From assembly GCA_035295665.1 (NCBI GenBank), contig DATGIQ010000205.1, forward strand, positions 1 to 25,637: a DNA stretch of 25,637 bases, written 5' to 3'. The position numbers and the translations under genes are program-made. Source of the DNA: DATGIQ01 sp035295665. Lineage in GTDB: Bacteria; Planctomycetota; Planctomycetia; Gemmatales; Gemmataceae. This document shows, piece after piece, positions 9,515 to 16,919 of the stretch (the stretch's first letter is position 1; each line of letters starts with the position of its first letter). The notes beneath the pieces are model-generated. The model was not told where the DNA came from and searched no databases. It was given only the letters and a program-made list of their open reading frames with translations.

Positions 9515-10582
9515 CTATAGCGCCCCCTCGTCACCGATGGTAAGGAGGCGCTGAACCTCGTCGGTCTTGAACCCCAGAGCCATGGGCTGGGCCACGCCCG
9601 GCAGCACGGCCACGTCGTACAGCTCGCTGACCATGCCCCCTAATCGCAGCCAGTGAGCCACATCTCCGCTGCGCAGGTCGATCACATGCACTCCACAACG
9701 CGGCTCGGCATTGCGAGCCTCTAACTCCTTCTGCAAGGGTAGCCCACCAAAGGTTGGATCATGACGCGCCCGCGACAGTCCCACCAGGGCGTAATCACCG
9801 GTGAAGGCGAGCCCGCGCAGGTAGCCTGGGCAGAACGTCACCGGCTCAAACGTGCCGCGCTCCGGATCGACCCACCCGAAGAAGCCCGTGCCGCTGTTGA
9901 GCAGCCAGAGCCGTCCGCAGTAGACGCGCGGCGAATGTGGCATTGATAGGCCGGAGGAGACGACCGCGTTCCCACGGAGATCGAGGACTACGCCACCGTT
10001 GTGGCGGCGTTCACGCCAACCATCGGCCACGTCGGATGTGCTACAAGCGGTGACATAGCGGGCTCGACCACTCTCCAGGGCCAGACCATTCAGGTGGCAG
10101 CGATCTTCCGGGGCCAGTTTGCTGATGAAGGGAGGCCGCCAGAGGGGTTGAAAACTGGCGCGATCGTCGAGGGTCGCCAGACAGCTGAATTTCGTATTGA
10201 TGAAGACAATACGCCCCATCTCTTCCTCTGCCAAATCGTGGACATCCAGGTCGCCAGTGGTGTGCCCGGTCCGCGGCACATAGAGGCGATCGCAGCCCTG
10301 GTGCAGTTGGCCCGGTCTGAGCACATTCACAAAACGCCAAAGCTGGTAGGCGGAACTGAGCCACATCGTCTCGCCTGCGGCCCACAATCCCATGCAGCGG
10401 TTGAAGGTGCGCTCGTGAACGATCAAATGACCGTCCGATTTTCGTCCGATGAGGAACAGTTTGGCGGTTTGGTAGGTACTGATCGCCACGCTCACCTGCT
10501 GCTCGCCCAGCCAGCTGGCAAAGTCCGCAGAGCTGTAGACCTCCAGCCAGGGCTCGTCGGCAGGCGGTCGGCTCTCCGTCAT
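9515..10582 (-). CDS. TIGR03032 family protein (DUF4915)
   Basis: 355 residues. The start is set at the ATG at 10582 because GGGAGG (10590-10595) sits 7 nt upstream; an in-frame GTG at 10639 has no such site and would begin 4 bp after the preceding gene. The family hallmarks are dense: LWLSSAYQLWRF, YVPRTGHTTGDLDVHDL, SCLATLDDRASFQPLWRPPF, ISKLAPEDRCHLNGLA, SMPHSPR, LWLLNSGTGFFGW, FCPGYLRGLAF, ELYDVAVLPGV and ALGFKTDE. The repeated beta-rich pattern suggests a propeller fold. The biochemical role of the family is not known to me. Other family members occur near TPR or glycan-related genes, but here it is the last gene of the rpsO-pnp cluster, 61 bp after the aminotransferase. Confidence 0.92.
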   Translation of the reverse strand: MTESRPPADEPWLEVYSSADFASWLGEQQVSVAISTYQTAKLFLIGRKSDGHLIVHERTFNRCMGLWAAGETMWLSSAYQLWRFVNVLRPGQLHQGCDRLYVPRTGHTTGDLDVHDLAEEEMGRIVFINTKFSCLATLDDRASFQPLWRPPFISKLAPEDRCHLNGLALESGRARYVTACSTSDVADGWRERRHNGGVVLDLRGNAVVSSGLSMPHSPRVYCGRLWLLNSGTGFFGWVDPERGTFEPVTFCPGYLRGLAFTGDYALVGLSRARHDPTFGGLPLQKELEARNAEPRCGVHVIDLRSGDVAHWLRLGGMVSELYDVAVLPGVAQPMALGFKTDEVQRLLTIGDEGAL

Positions 10583-10589
10583 CACCGGA

Positions 10590-10595
10590 CCTCCC
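10590..10595 (-). promoter_or_regulatory. Shine-Dalgarno site deciding the start of the TIGR03032 gene
   Basis: GGGAGG on the minus strand, 7 nt before the ATG at 10582. It supports this ATG over the upstream GTG at 10639. Confidence 0.7.
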
Positions 10596-10643
10596 AGGTT
10601 CAGGCCAAAGGAGATCGACGCAGGCCTCCGGGCACGCACCTGT

Positions 10644-11504
10644 TCAGAACGACCCGGCCACGAACGCGCGCACCGCCTGCTGATACGCCTCCTGGAGGCG
10701 GCAGGTCACCGGACCGGGGCGTCCCTCGCCAATGGGCTCATCATCGACGTAAACAACCGGTAGCACCTCCGACGTGGTCCCGGTCAAAAACAGCTCGGAT
10801 ACCTGCTGCAGATCGCTGCGTTTTAATACCTGTTCACGGACCGGAATACTCGCCTGGGCCGCCAGCCGCAGAATGAGGCCGCGGGTAATCCCCGGTAAGA
10901 TGGCATTGCTGTTCGGCGCTGTCAGCACCGCTCCCTCCAGTACGCCAAAGAAACTGGTGTGCGTGCCTTCGGTCAAGGTTCCATCCGGCGAACAGAGCAG
11001 GGCTTCCAGACTGCCGGCTTCCTTGGCAGCCTGCATGGCCAGCACGTTGGGTAACAGATTGGTCGATTTGATATCGCAGCGGCCCCAACGGATGTCCGGC
11101 TGCGTGATGACACGTGCCCCAGAACGCCGGGCCTGTTCATAGGAATCCAGAAATTCCTGGACAAACAAGAATTCCAGTGGCACGGCGTTGGCCGGGAACG
11201 GATGGCTCCGAAGTGCCGAACCGCGTGTGATCTGAATATAGACTACGGCATCCCGGAACGGCCCGGCCGCGATGGTTTCGTACACCCGGCGGCGCAGCCG
11301 GCCGAGGTCAACCCCGGCGATGCGGATGGCCGAAAGGCTCCTTTCCAGCCGGCGGAAATGCTCTTCCTCCAGCCAAGGCCGCCCTTCATAGACGCGGAGC
11401 ACTTCGTAGACCGCATCCCCAAAGAGAAAACCGCGGTCCAGGGCGGAAATCCGGACCTTTGCCAGGGGCAGAGACTCGCCATTCAGATTGGCCAATGCTT
11501 CCAT
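10644..11504 (-). CDS. dat: D-alanine aminotransferase (PLP fold type IV)
   Basis: 286 residues, the normal family length. It should transfer an amino group between D-amino acids and 2-oxo acids (D-alanine + 2-oxoglutarate to pyruvate + D-glutamate), supplying D-amino acids in the cytoplasm. The PLP lysine is K146 in DIKSTNLLPN, the cofactor-contacting Glu is E179 in LTEG, and TGTTSEVLPV near 241-250 binds phosphate. R99-x-H101 in ITRGSALRSH corresponds to the Arg-x-His carboxylate trap of Bacillus D-amino acid transaminase and argues against branched-chain aminotransferase or aminodeoxychorismate lyase. The usual EGxxSN reads EGTHTS here, a small deviation. It starts 6 bp after the histidine kinase stop, so the two are probably co-transcribed. 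Confidence 0.9.
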   Translation of the reverse strand: MEALANLNGESLPLAKVRISALDRGFLFGDAVYEVLRVYEGRPWLEEEHFRRLERSLSAIRIAGVDLGRLRRRVYETIAAGPFRDAVVYIQITRGSALRSHPFPANAVPLEFLFVQEFLDSYEQARRSGARVITQPDIRWGRCDIKSTNLLPNVLAMQAAKEAGSLEALLCSPDGTLTEGTHTSFFGVLEGAVLTAPNSNAILPGITRGLILRLAAQASIPVREQVLKRSDLQQVSELFLTGTTSEVLPVVYVDDEPIGEGRPGPVTCRLQEAYQQAVRAFVAGSF

Positions 11505-11510
11505 GGTCGC

Positions 11511-12293
11511 CTATGCCCTATCTTTCAAGGGTTCCGGCGGGAGGGCCGGCAGCCGAATAGTAAATTTGGTTCCCCGGCCGACTTCACTTTGAACCGACAG
11601 CATGCCACCGTGGGCGCGGATAATTCTCCGGGTGGTGGCTAGCCCCAATCCGGTGCCGCCCGGCTTGGTCGAAAAAAAAGGGCGGAACAGCCGGCTTAAC
11701 ATTTCCGGAGCCATGCCGCTGCCCGTGTCAATCAGGCTCAAGCAGACTTGCCCCTTCACCCGGTCATCGTTTCCTTCCGCGGAGGAAGCAGACACGCTTG
11801 GGGGGGGCTCATAGGTTGCCTGGATGGTTAATTCACCGCCTTGCGGCATGGCCTGGGCAGCATTGAGCAGGAGATTCAACAAGGCCTGTTTGAAGACGTC
11901 GGAGTTGAGCCGGACGGTGGGCAAATCGGCCGGAAGGTAACACTTGATGTCGATATTGGCTTGCCGGGCCATGGGGCCGAAGAAATCGCTCATCTCTTCG
12001 ACCACTGTCGCCAGGTTGCTGGGTGTCAGCTCGAGGTCTTTGACACGGGCAAACCGGAGAAAATCGTTCGAGAGGTCCACGAGGCGCTGGCACTCGCCCT
12101 GAAGACGCTGGACCCGCTCCACGGCGCGGCGTTCCCGCTGCGATTGCGGATCTTGAAAATCTTCGGCAAGGAGCTGAAGATTGAGTCCCAGCGTGCTTAG
12201 GTGGTTTTTGATTTCGTGGACGAAGCCACCGGTCAGCTCCGCGAGCTCGGCGTAGGTATCGGGCTCAGTACCAGGTTCAGCGCCGGCCGGCAT
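11511..12293 (-). CDS. Soluble sensor histidine kinase (no sensor or membrane domain)
   Basis: 260 residues from the ATG at 12293, which has GGAG about 10 nt upstream; a longer in-frame version reaches into pnp and encodes only low-complexity Arg-rich sequence. The dimerisation helix carries the phospho-acceptor H26 in GGFVHEIKNHLSTLG. The ATPase part shows the N box NLLLNAAQAMPQGG (N144), G1 DTGSGM (189-194), F box RPFFSTK and G2 GTGLGL (213-218). There are only about 20 residues before the H box, so the signal must come from a partner protein or the dimer itself. No response regulator is adjacent. It overlaps the end of pnp by 17 bp and is followed after 6 bp by dat, which suggests translational coupling within the operon. 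The target is unknown. Confidence 0.9.
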   Translation of the reverse strand: MPAGAEPGTEPDTYAELAELTGGFVHEIKNHLSTLGLNLQLLAEDFQDPQSQRERRAVERVQRLQGECQRLVDLSNDFLRFARVKDLELTPSNLATVVEEMSDFFGPMARQANIDIKCYLPADLPTVRLNSDVFKQALLNLLLNAAQAMPQGGELTIQATYEPPPSVSASSAEGNDDRVKGQVCLSLIDTGSGMAPEMLSRLFRPFFSTKPGGTGLGLATTRRIIRAHGGMLSVQSEVGRGTKFTIRLPALPPEPLKDRA

Positions 12294-14496
12294 CGGGATT
12301 GTCTCCGCCCGCCCCGTTGGAGCGCCGCCGCGGTCCGGAGTCACCGTGGCGCCGTGGCGGAGGCGGCGGCTCCCCCCCCCGCGGCTCCCCAGCCCCCTGG
12401 GCAGGCTTACCCTGCTCACGCAGCAGGGCCTTGCGCGAGAGCTTGACCCGGTCCTGATCATCGATGGCAATCACTTTGACCTGAAGATGGTCGCCGACCT
12501 TGCAGACGTTTTCCACCTTATCCACGTACTTATCGTCGAGTTCGCTGATGTGGCACAGTCCGTCGCGGCCCGGCAAGATCTCGATGAAGGCGCCAAAGTC
12601 CTTGATGGACGTGACCCGTCCCTCATACACTTTGCCGACGCGTACTTCTTCCGTCAGCGCCTCGACCTTTTGCCGGGCCATCTCGGCCTGGGCGGCATCC
12701 ATGTGCGAGATGTACACCGTACCGTCATCATCGACATCGAGCTTGGCCCCGGTCGATTCCTGAATGCTCTTGATGGTCTTGCCCCCCGGACCGATCAGCA
12801 AGCCGATCTTTTCCGGGTTGATGCGAATCTGGATCAGACGCGGAGCAAAACTGCTGATCTGCGAGCGCGGCTGACGCAAGGTCGTGAGCATCGTCTTCAG
12901 GATTTCGCGCCGGGCCTCGCGCGCTTGATCCAGCGTGGCACGGATGATTTCTTCGCTGATCCCGTCGATTTTCAGGTCGAGCTGGATGCCGGTGACTCCC
13001 CGGCCAGTACCGGCGACTTTGAAATCCATGTCGCCGTAGTGATCTTCATCGCCCATGATGTCGGTAAGGAGCGCGAAGCGATCCCGTTCCTTGACCAGAC
13101 CGATGGAGATGCCGGCCACCGGATCGGAAATCGGGACCCCCGCATCCATGAGCGACAGAGTCCCGCCGCAGACGCTGGCCATGCTGCTGGAGCCATTGGA
13201 CTCGAGGATGTCGGAGACGACCCGGATCGTGTACGGGAACTTGTCTGGGCCAGGAATCACCGCCTTGAGACTACGCTCGGCCAGGGCACCGTGGCCGATT
13301 TCGCGGCGGCCCGGCCCACGGATCGGACGGCATTCGCCGACGCTGAACGGCGGGAAATTATAATCGAGCATGAACTTTTTGCTGTACTCTTCTACCAGCC
13401 CGTCGACGCGCTGTTCATCGCTGACCGTGCCCAGGGTCGTGGTCACCAATGCTTGGGTCTCTCCGCGGGCGAAGATGGCTGAGCCGTGCGTGCGCGGCAG
13501 CACGCCAACCTCGCAGGTAATGGGCCGAAGCTGGCGGAGCGACCGGCCATCGATCCGCTTGCCCTCCAGGATCAAGTCGCGCACCACCCGCTCTTGCAGG
13601 GCCTCGAAAGCCGCGGAAACGTGTTCCGGAGCGTGCGCCGGCTCACCGTCCTGGGGCAGGAACTCATCGAAGATCCGGTCGCGCAGCTCGCGGATACTGT
13701 CGGCGCGGTTCTGCTTCCCCTGGGTCTGTTTGCGCTCGCGGAATTCATCATAGAACCGCTGCCGGAAGACCTCGATCAGCGGATTCGGCGGCGGCACTGG
13801 CGCCACCGGCTTCGGTTCCAGCCCGGCCTGGCGGCGCAATTCTTCGATCAAATCCACGAGGATGGCGATGTGCTGATGTGCGAAGAGAATCGCTTGCAGC
13901 ATGTTCTCTTCGGACATCTCGCGAGCAAACCCTTCGATCATGGTGATGGCATCGCGCGTGCCGGCAACCACCAGGTCGAGCTCGCTTTCCTCCAGCTGGG
14001 AATGCGTGGGCATGAGCACAAAATCGTTGTTGATCCGGCCCACGCGCACCGCACCGGTCGGCTTCAGAAAAGGAATTTGCGACATGTGCAATGCGCCACT
14101 GGAGCCGATCATGGAGAGCACATCAGGGTCGTGTTCCTTGTCGGCCGACAGGACAGCCCCCATGATCTGCACTTCATTGTGGTACCCGGCCGGGAACAAA
14201 GGCCGGATGGGTCGGTCTATCAGCCGCGACGTCAGGATTTCCTTGGTCGTGGGCCGGCCTTCGCGCTTGATAAAGCCGCCGGGGAATTTGCCCGCCGCGT
14301 ACGTCTTCTCTCGGTAATCGACCACAAGCGGAAAGAAGTCGCGGCCCTCGTCGGCCTCGCCTTCGACAGCGGTCACGAGGGTGACCGTGTCTCCATAGCG
14401 GACCACCACGGCGCCGTGCGCCTGCTTGGCCAGCTTTCCGGTTTCAATGATAATTTCTTGGGCACCAAACGGACGTCGAACATGACTTGCCTGCAC
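12277..14496 (-). CDS. pnp: Polyribonucleotide nucleotidyltransferase (PNPase)
   Basis: 739 residues. 3'-to-5' phosphorolytic exoribonuclease of mRNA decay, normally a ring-shaped trimer. Order of domains: RNase PH 1 (about 10-150, with AGKFPGGFIKREGRP), alpha-helical linker (about 160-310), RNase PH 2 (about 320-530, with EILESNGSSS-like ESNGSSSMAS and the acidic GDEDHYGDMDFKVAGT near 482-497), KH with the GPGG loop at 569-572, and S1 (about 617-690, GKVYEGRVTSIKDFGAFIEI). The C-terminal tail of about 45 residues is Arg/Gly/Pro-rich and looks disordered. The start is a GTG at 14496 with GAGG about 8 nt upstream. It follows rpsO, as in many bacteria, with a long hairpin in the 118-bp gap that could mediate RNase cleavage or autoregulation. 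Confidence 0.97.
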   Translation of the reverse strand: MQASHVRRPFGAQEIIIETGKLAKQAHGAVVVRYGDTVTLVTAVEGEADEGRDFFPLVVDYREKTYAAGKFPGGFIKREGRPTTKEILTSRLIDRPIRPLFPAGYHNEVQIMGAVLSADKEHDPDVLSMIGSSGALHMSQIPFLKPTGAVRVGRINNDFVLMPTHSQLEESELDLVVAGTRDAITMIEGFAREMSEENMLQAILFAHQHIAILVDLIEELRRQAGLEPKPVAPVPPPNPLIEVFRQRFYDEFRERKQTQGKQNRADSIRELRDRIFDEFLPQDGEPAHAPEHVSAAFEALQERVVRDLILEGKRIDGRSLRQLRPITCEVGVLPRTHGSAIFARGETQALVTTTLGTVSDEQRVDGLVEEYSKKFMLDYNFPPFSVGECRPIRGPGRREIGHGALAERSLKAVIPGPDKFPYTIRVVSDILESNGSSSMASVCGGTLSLMDAGVPISDPVAGISIGLVKERDRFALLTDIMGDEDHYGDMDFKVAGTGRGVTGIQLDLKIDGISEEIIRATLDQAREARREILKTMLTTLRQPRSQISSFAPRLIQIRINPEKIGLLIGPGGKTIKSIQESTGAKLDVDDDGTVYISHMDAAQAEMARQKVEALTEEVRVGKVYEGRVTSIKDFGAFIEILPGRDGLCHISELDDKYVDKVENVCKVGDHLQVKVIAIDDQDRVKLSRKALLREQGKPAQGAGEPRGGEPPPPPRRHGDSGPRRRSNGAGGDNPDAGRR

Positions 14497-14536
14497 GGCT
14501 CAATCCTCAACAAACCGGCAGGAGAGGTGAAGGTGG

Positions 14537-14616
14537 AAGGAAAAAGATAAAAGGCAAAAGGAAGAAACTCAACTCCGCTGGTTCACTCTTGCCTTTTTCC
14601 TTTGGCCTTTTTCCTT
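14537..14616 (-). promoter_or_regulatory. Long imperfect hairpin between rpsO and pnp
   Basis: Arms 14537-14564 and 14589-14616 pair through a perfect 10-bp outer block (14537-14546 with 14607-14616), then 5-bp and 6-bp blocks separated by short mismatches. The loop is about 24 nt. In the transcript the 5' arm is purine-rich and the 3' arm U/C-rich. The outer end overlaps the rpsO stop codon by 2 nt. It could be an RNase III-type processing site in the pnp leader, as known in enterobacteria, or an attenuator; which one is inference. The A/G-rich repeat composition could also be an intergenic low-complexity element. Confidence 0.5.
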
Positions 14617-14884
14617 ACTTGCGGAGGCCCAACCGATTGATGAGCGAGAGGTAGCGGTTGTGATCCTTGTTACGAAGGTAGGTCAACAAACCGGACCGCT
14701 TACTGACCATCATGAGCAGCCCACGCCGGCTGGCATGGTCTTTCTTGTGTGTGCGCAGGTGCTCGGTCAGCTCCGAAATCCGGGCGGTCAGGAGAGCGAT
14801 CTGCACCTCCGGAGAGCCCGTATCCGCCGCTTCACGGCGATATTGATCGATAATTTCTGTCTTGCGGTCCCTGGTAATCGACAT
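14615..14884 (-). CDS. rpsO: 30S ribosomal protein S15
   Basis: 89 residues, the canonical length, from the ATG at 14884 with CGAGGA about 6 nt upstream. A GTG at 14899 is in frame but would add five residues and overlap that ribosome site. Family landmarks: TGSPEVQIALLTARISELTEHLRTH and HKKDHASRRGLLMMVSKR, ending in YLRNKDHNRYLSLINRLGLRK. S15 binds 16S rRNA early in assembly of the small-subunit platform. First gene of the rpsO-pnp cluster, so the promoter should lie in 14885-15000; TTCACT and TAACGT spaced by 17 nt on the minus strand are only a weak candidate. Confidence 0.97.
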   Translation of the reverse strand: MSITRDRKTEIIDQYRREAADTGSPEVQIALLTARISELTEHLRTHKKDHASRRGLLMMVSKRSGLLTYLRNKDHNRYLSLINRLGLRK

Positions 14885-15221
14885 TGCGATCCTCGACACC
14901 TCCGACGCGTCCTACTCCTGCCTAACCTGTCTAAACGTTACAGAACCTCTGTGTTTCAGTGAATGTATCAAGCCGGAGCGAGAAAGCAAGTTCGATTTTC
15001 GATTTTGACCTGTTTAAGATCGAGTTGGTTGTGGCAAGGCCACGCCTTGCAAACCGACCGCATAGCCCTTAGGATCTAGTTGACGCTTGTGCATTGCATG
15101 ATCCTACCGCATACAAGCCGGACGCGCCAGGGAAGATCCTTCGCTCGCACGTCCGGCTTGTATGCGGTAGGAACCGGTAAGGTCATTTGATAGCCAGGCG
15201 TCCCGGCATCCGGAGCCGCAT
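14885..15221. other. Divergent intergenic region between rpsO and the methyltransferase gene
   Basis: 337 bp with no gene. It should hold both divergent promoters. It contains a short 7-bp stem (15034-15040 with 15044-15050, 3-nt loop) and the strong 23-bp inverted repeat listed separately. I see no tRNA or open frame that looks like a protein. Confidence 0.5.
15102..15172. repeat. Perfect 23-bp inverted repeat upstream of the methyltransferase
   Basis: Arms 15102-15124 and 15150-15172 are exact reverse complements with a 25-nt spacer. No U-tract follows on either strand, so it is not a standard terminator. It ends 49 bp before the methyltransferase ATG. It may be a dispersed REP/MITE-like element, a binding site for a dimeric regulator, or a leader hairpin. 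Confidence 0.75.
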
Positions 15222-16919
15222 ATGGCAGAGCAATGGTGCAATCGGCTTTACCTCGGCAACTGCATTGACAACTTAAAAAAGTTAGCTGCAGAAGGTGCCC
15301 GTGTCGATCTCGCCTTCGCGGATCCGCCATATAACATCGGCTATTCCTATGACGTCTACAGAGATGATCTCGACGACCAAGCATACCTAATCTGGACGGA
15401 ACGTTGGCTGGATGCGGTTCAGCATATGCTGAAGCCGACCGGAACCTTGTGGGTCGCCATTGGCGATGAATACGTCGCCGAGCTAAAAAGGATTGCCGAA
15501 AAACAGGGGCTTTCTTTGCGCAATTGGGTGATTTGGTATTACACCTTCGGTGTTCACTGCACGCGAAAATTCAGCCGATCGCACACCCATTTGCTGTATT
15601 TCGTCAAGGACCCGAAACACTTCATCTTCAACGACGGTGCCGTCCGCGTTCGATCAGCGCGGCAGATGGTTTATAACGATGGCCGGGCCGATCCGCGCGG
15701 ACGGGTACCGGATAATACTTGGATCCTGCGCCCGCAGGATGCCGCAGGAGCCTTTGGTCCGGACCATGACACCTGGTATTTCGCCCGCGTTGCGGGGACG
15801 TTCAAGGAACGGGCGGGGTTTCACAGCTGCCAGATGCCCGAACGGCTCCTCGAGCGAATCATCCGGTGCTGTTCCGGCCCTGATGATGTGGTCCTGGATC
15901 CGTTCGCCGGCTCCGGCAGCACCCTGATCGTCGCCAAAAAACTGAGTCGACGCTGGATCGGTGTGGAAGTTTCTCCCGAATACGTTCGCCATGCCAACGC
16001 GCGGATCGCAGGCGTGCAGGCCGGCGACCCCGTGGAAGGGCCCGAAGATGCACTGACAAGCGCCCCGGCTACGCCTTTGGGCCGAGGGCCGAAACACGAA
16101 ACGACCGATGAACGCGGGATTCTCGATGCCTTCAAAGCATCTGCCGATGGCTATTCTGCCGACCGGGTTGTCGCAGATCCGGTATTGAATGCCGGGTTCA
16201 TCGATGAATGTGGCAAGCGGGGCCTGCACGGTCGGCCCCGCGATTGGAACCTGACACTGTTGAGCTTGCGGAAAGCGGGTCGATTGAAAGAAGTGCTTAC
16301 CACCAGGCGCACCGAGCTCTCCTGGGAGGCGATGGACCCATTCCAGTTCGCCAGCGAAATCGCGCTCCGCCGTATGTTGGATTGGGGATATCCCAGCCTT
16401 GACTACGTTTTCTGTGATCCGATCGCCGTGCTGCGATTCGATGCCCTTGCCCGCAGCCTTGCCCCGGGCTTTAGCGGCCTGGAATATCGCTGGGCCGCCC
16501 TGCGCCTCCGTAAAGACGCCCGGCTATGGAGGCGTTCTTCCGCGCAGATCCACTGCCCCGCGCAACTGGAGGATTGGAGAAAGATCAGCCTGGACGCACA
16601 GGCCCTCACGGAGGTGCAACCGAAGCCCGGCGTCTACCTTGTCGCCCGATCTCGTGAGGATGCGAAGCCGATCTATATCGGCGAGACCCGCGACCTCTAC
16701 CGCCGTGCCGAGCAGACCGTGCGCGTTCAGTCCGCATTCGATCAGTTCGTGCCTAATACAGGCGAGTGGAAATTCCGGTGGTTTGAGCTGGAAGGTATGG
16801 AACCGGATCAGCGGCGCGGTCTTCAATCGCTCCTCATTGCAAATAATCGGCCGCCCATGAACTACCTGGAGCTTGCCGCTCAGTCCCCCGACCGAGAAAT
16901 CTCCCATGACCTGGATTAA
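15222..16919 (+). CDS. Beta-class DNA methyltransferase fused to a C-terminal GIY-YIG-like domain
   Basis: 565 residues, ATG with GGAG 6 nt upstream. Motif IV DPPYNIGYSYD (D34-Y37) comes first and the AdoMet-binding motif I DPFAGSGST (226-234) comes later, which is the beta-class order and, with DPPY, predicts N6-adenine (or N4-cytosine) methylation of DNA. Residues about 120-200 are the likely target-recognition part. Residues about 290-460 form an unassigned domain (YSADRVVADP, RPRDWNLTLLSLRKAGRL). The end resembles GIY-YIG: KPGVYLV (Y472), IYIGETRDLYRR (Y485, R494/R495) and LLIANNRPPMN (N547). The position that is usually the metal-binding Glu reads Gln (Q535), so nuclease activity is doubtful. 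No separate restriction enzyme gene is adjacent. The next gene overlaps its last 14 nt. Confidence 0.88.
   Translation: MAEQWCNRLYLGNCIDNLKKLAAEGARVDLAFADPPYNIGYSYDVYRDDLDDQAYLIWTERWLDAVQHMLKPTGTLWVAIGDEYVAELKRIAEKQGLSLRNWVIWYYTFGVHCTRKFSRSHTHLLYFVKDPKHFIFNDGAVRVRSARQMVYNDGRADPRGRVPDNTWILRPQDAAGAFGPDHDTWYFARVAGTFKERAGFHSCQMPERLLERIIRCCSGPDDVVLDPFAGSGSTLIVAKKLSRRWIGVEVSPEYVRHANARIAGVQAGDPVEGPEDALTSAPATPLGRGPKHETTDERGILDAFKASADGYSADRVVADPVLNAGFIDECGKRGLHGRPRDWNLTLLSLRKAGRLKEVLTTRRTELSWEAMDPFQFASEIALRRMLDWGYPSLDYVFCDPIAVLRFDALARSLAPGFSGLEYRWAALRLRKDARLWRRSSAQIHCPAQLEDWRKISLDAQALTEVQPKPGVYLVARSREDAKPIYIGETRDLYRRAEQTVRVQSAFDQFVPNTGEWKFRWFELEGMEPDQRRGLQSLLIANNRPPMNYLELAAQSPDREISHDLD

Noticed and set aside
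12346..14550. Two long plus-strand open frames opposite pnp (378 and 354 codons)
   Set aside because: pnp on the minus strand is unmistakable over the whole span; these frames are a by-product of GC-rich codon use.
15034..15050. 7-bp stem with 3-nt loop as a terminator
   Set aside because: No gene ends here on either strand and no U-tract follows; it may be part of a leader but cannot be assigned.
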